Shown in pieces: positions 6,935 to 7,278 of a stretch of DNA of 7,278 bases (positions are counted from its first letter, which is position 1; each line of letters opens with the position of its first letter). Below the pieces are notes generated by a model. That model was not told where the DNA came from, searched no databases, and saw only the letters and a list, made by a program, of their open reading frames with translations. The stretch lies in contig JAILPF010000500.1 of NCBI GenBank assembly GCA_024699575.1, positions 1-7,278 of the forward strand. The letters run 5' to 3'. The position numbers were made by a program, and so were the translations under genes. The DNA is from Acetatifactor sp. (GTDB lineage: Bacteria > Bacillota > Clostridia > Lachnospirales > Lachnospiraceae).

Positions 6935-7278
6935 ATGAAGCTTAGACCACATCATAGCCTATGTATGCAGTTTTTTATCGGCAAAGGCTATAGTCAGGAA
7001 TTTACGGATAAAATGTATGAACTGCTCAAGCTTCCACAGTCTACACCCATAGAGATTACATTTGGATTAGATGAGTTGTGTCATTCCTGCCCTAACCATC
7101 AGACAGGTGTCTGTGATTCAGAGGCTCATGTACATGAAATTGACCGTCGGGTGGCAGAGCATTTTGCTTACACCGAGGGAAGTAAATTGACTCTGGGAGA
7201 ATTTTGGGAAAACGCCGGAAAAGATATTATAGAGAAAAAGACGCTGAGAGAGTATTGCGGCGATTGTGAGTTTATGGG
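6935..7278 (+). CDS. DUF1284 cysteine-rich protein (3' end beyond window)
   Basis: An open frame from ATG 6935 runs 114 codons to the window edge without a stop. The N-terminus MKLRPHHSLC followed by FIGKGYS, and the cysteine pattern (Cys10, Cys49-x-x-Cys52, Cys60, Cys108-x-x-Cys111), match DUF1284, a small uncharacterised family. The paired cysteines suggest a metal or Fe-S site; this is inference. Members are about 130-145 residues, so probably only the last 15-30 residues are missing. The start codon lies one base after the isochorismatase-like stop. A moderate Shine-Dalgarno (AAGGTGG, 6919-6925) sits 9 nt upstream, so it is probably co-translated with its neighbour. No known function is assigned. 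Confidence 0.85.
   Translation, partial: MKLRPHHSLCMQFFIGKGYSQEFTDKMYELLKLPQSTPIEITFGLDELCHSCPNHQTGVCDSEAHVHEIDRRVAEHFAYTEGSKLTLGEFWENAGKDIIEKKTLREYCGDCEFM

Overview
The window reads as a chromosomal segment from a low-to-mid GC Firmicute, most likely a gut Lachnospiraceae-type Clostridium. This is inferred from the style of the valyl-tRNA synthetase, the strong AAGGAGG-type ribosome binding sites, the Rpn/PD-(D/E)XK family gene and the gene mix. All recognisable genes lie on the + strand.

Region 1 (1-393) has no protein gene. Its left part (5-166) is AT-rich and carries five scattered copies of a TGAGTCA/TGACTCA core. Its middle part (187-311) is sharply GC-richer and can fold into a closed multi-helix structure: a 7-bp closing stem around two hairpins, one of them nearly 60 nt long. 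It resembles a mobile palindromic intergenic element or a structured RNA. I see no T-box signature before valS.

Region 2 (394-3072) is a complete, ordinary valS. A strong 15-bp terminator hairpin follows it (3116-3151).

Region 3 (3331-4108) is a broken Rpn-type (PD-(D/E)XK nuclease / 'transposase_31-like') gene. The N-terminal nuclease half and the C-terminal half are in different reading frames, and the segment that normally joins them appears to be missing. The C-terminal part keeps its own well-placed Shine-Dalgarno and ATG at 3842. It could therefore still be made as a small protein, echoing the internally encoded small Rpn products known in E. coli.

Region 4 (4137 to the right edge) is a tightly packed five-gene co-directional cluster: a DUF89/ARMT1-like damage-control phosphatase, a Nudix hydrolase, a COG1237-type metallo-beta-lactamase-fold hydrolase, an isochorismatase-like cysteine hydrolase, and a cysteine-rich DUF1284 protein cut by the window end. 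Gaps run from a 1-nt overlap to 34 nt, so co-transcription is likely. Four of the five are small hydrolases of soluble metabolites, two of them from 'housecleaning' families. The cluster may therefore be a metabolite-repair or salvage operon of unknown substrate; this is inference. Start sites for three genes were moved downstream of the longest ORF because Shine-Dalgarno placement and family N-termini agree.
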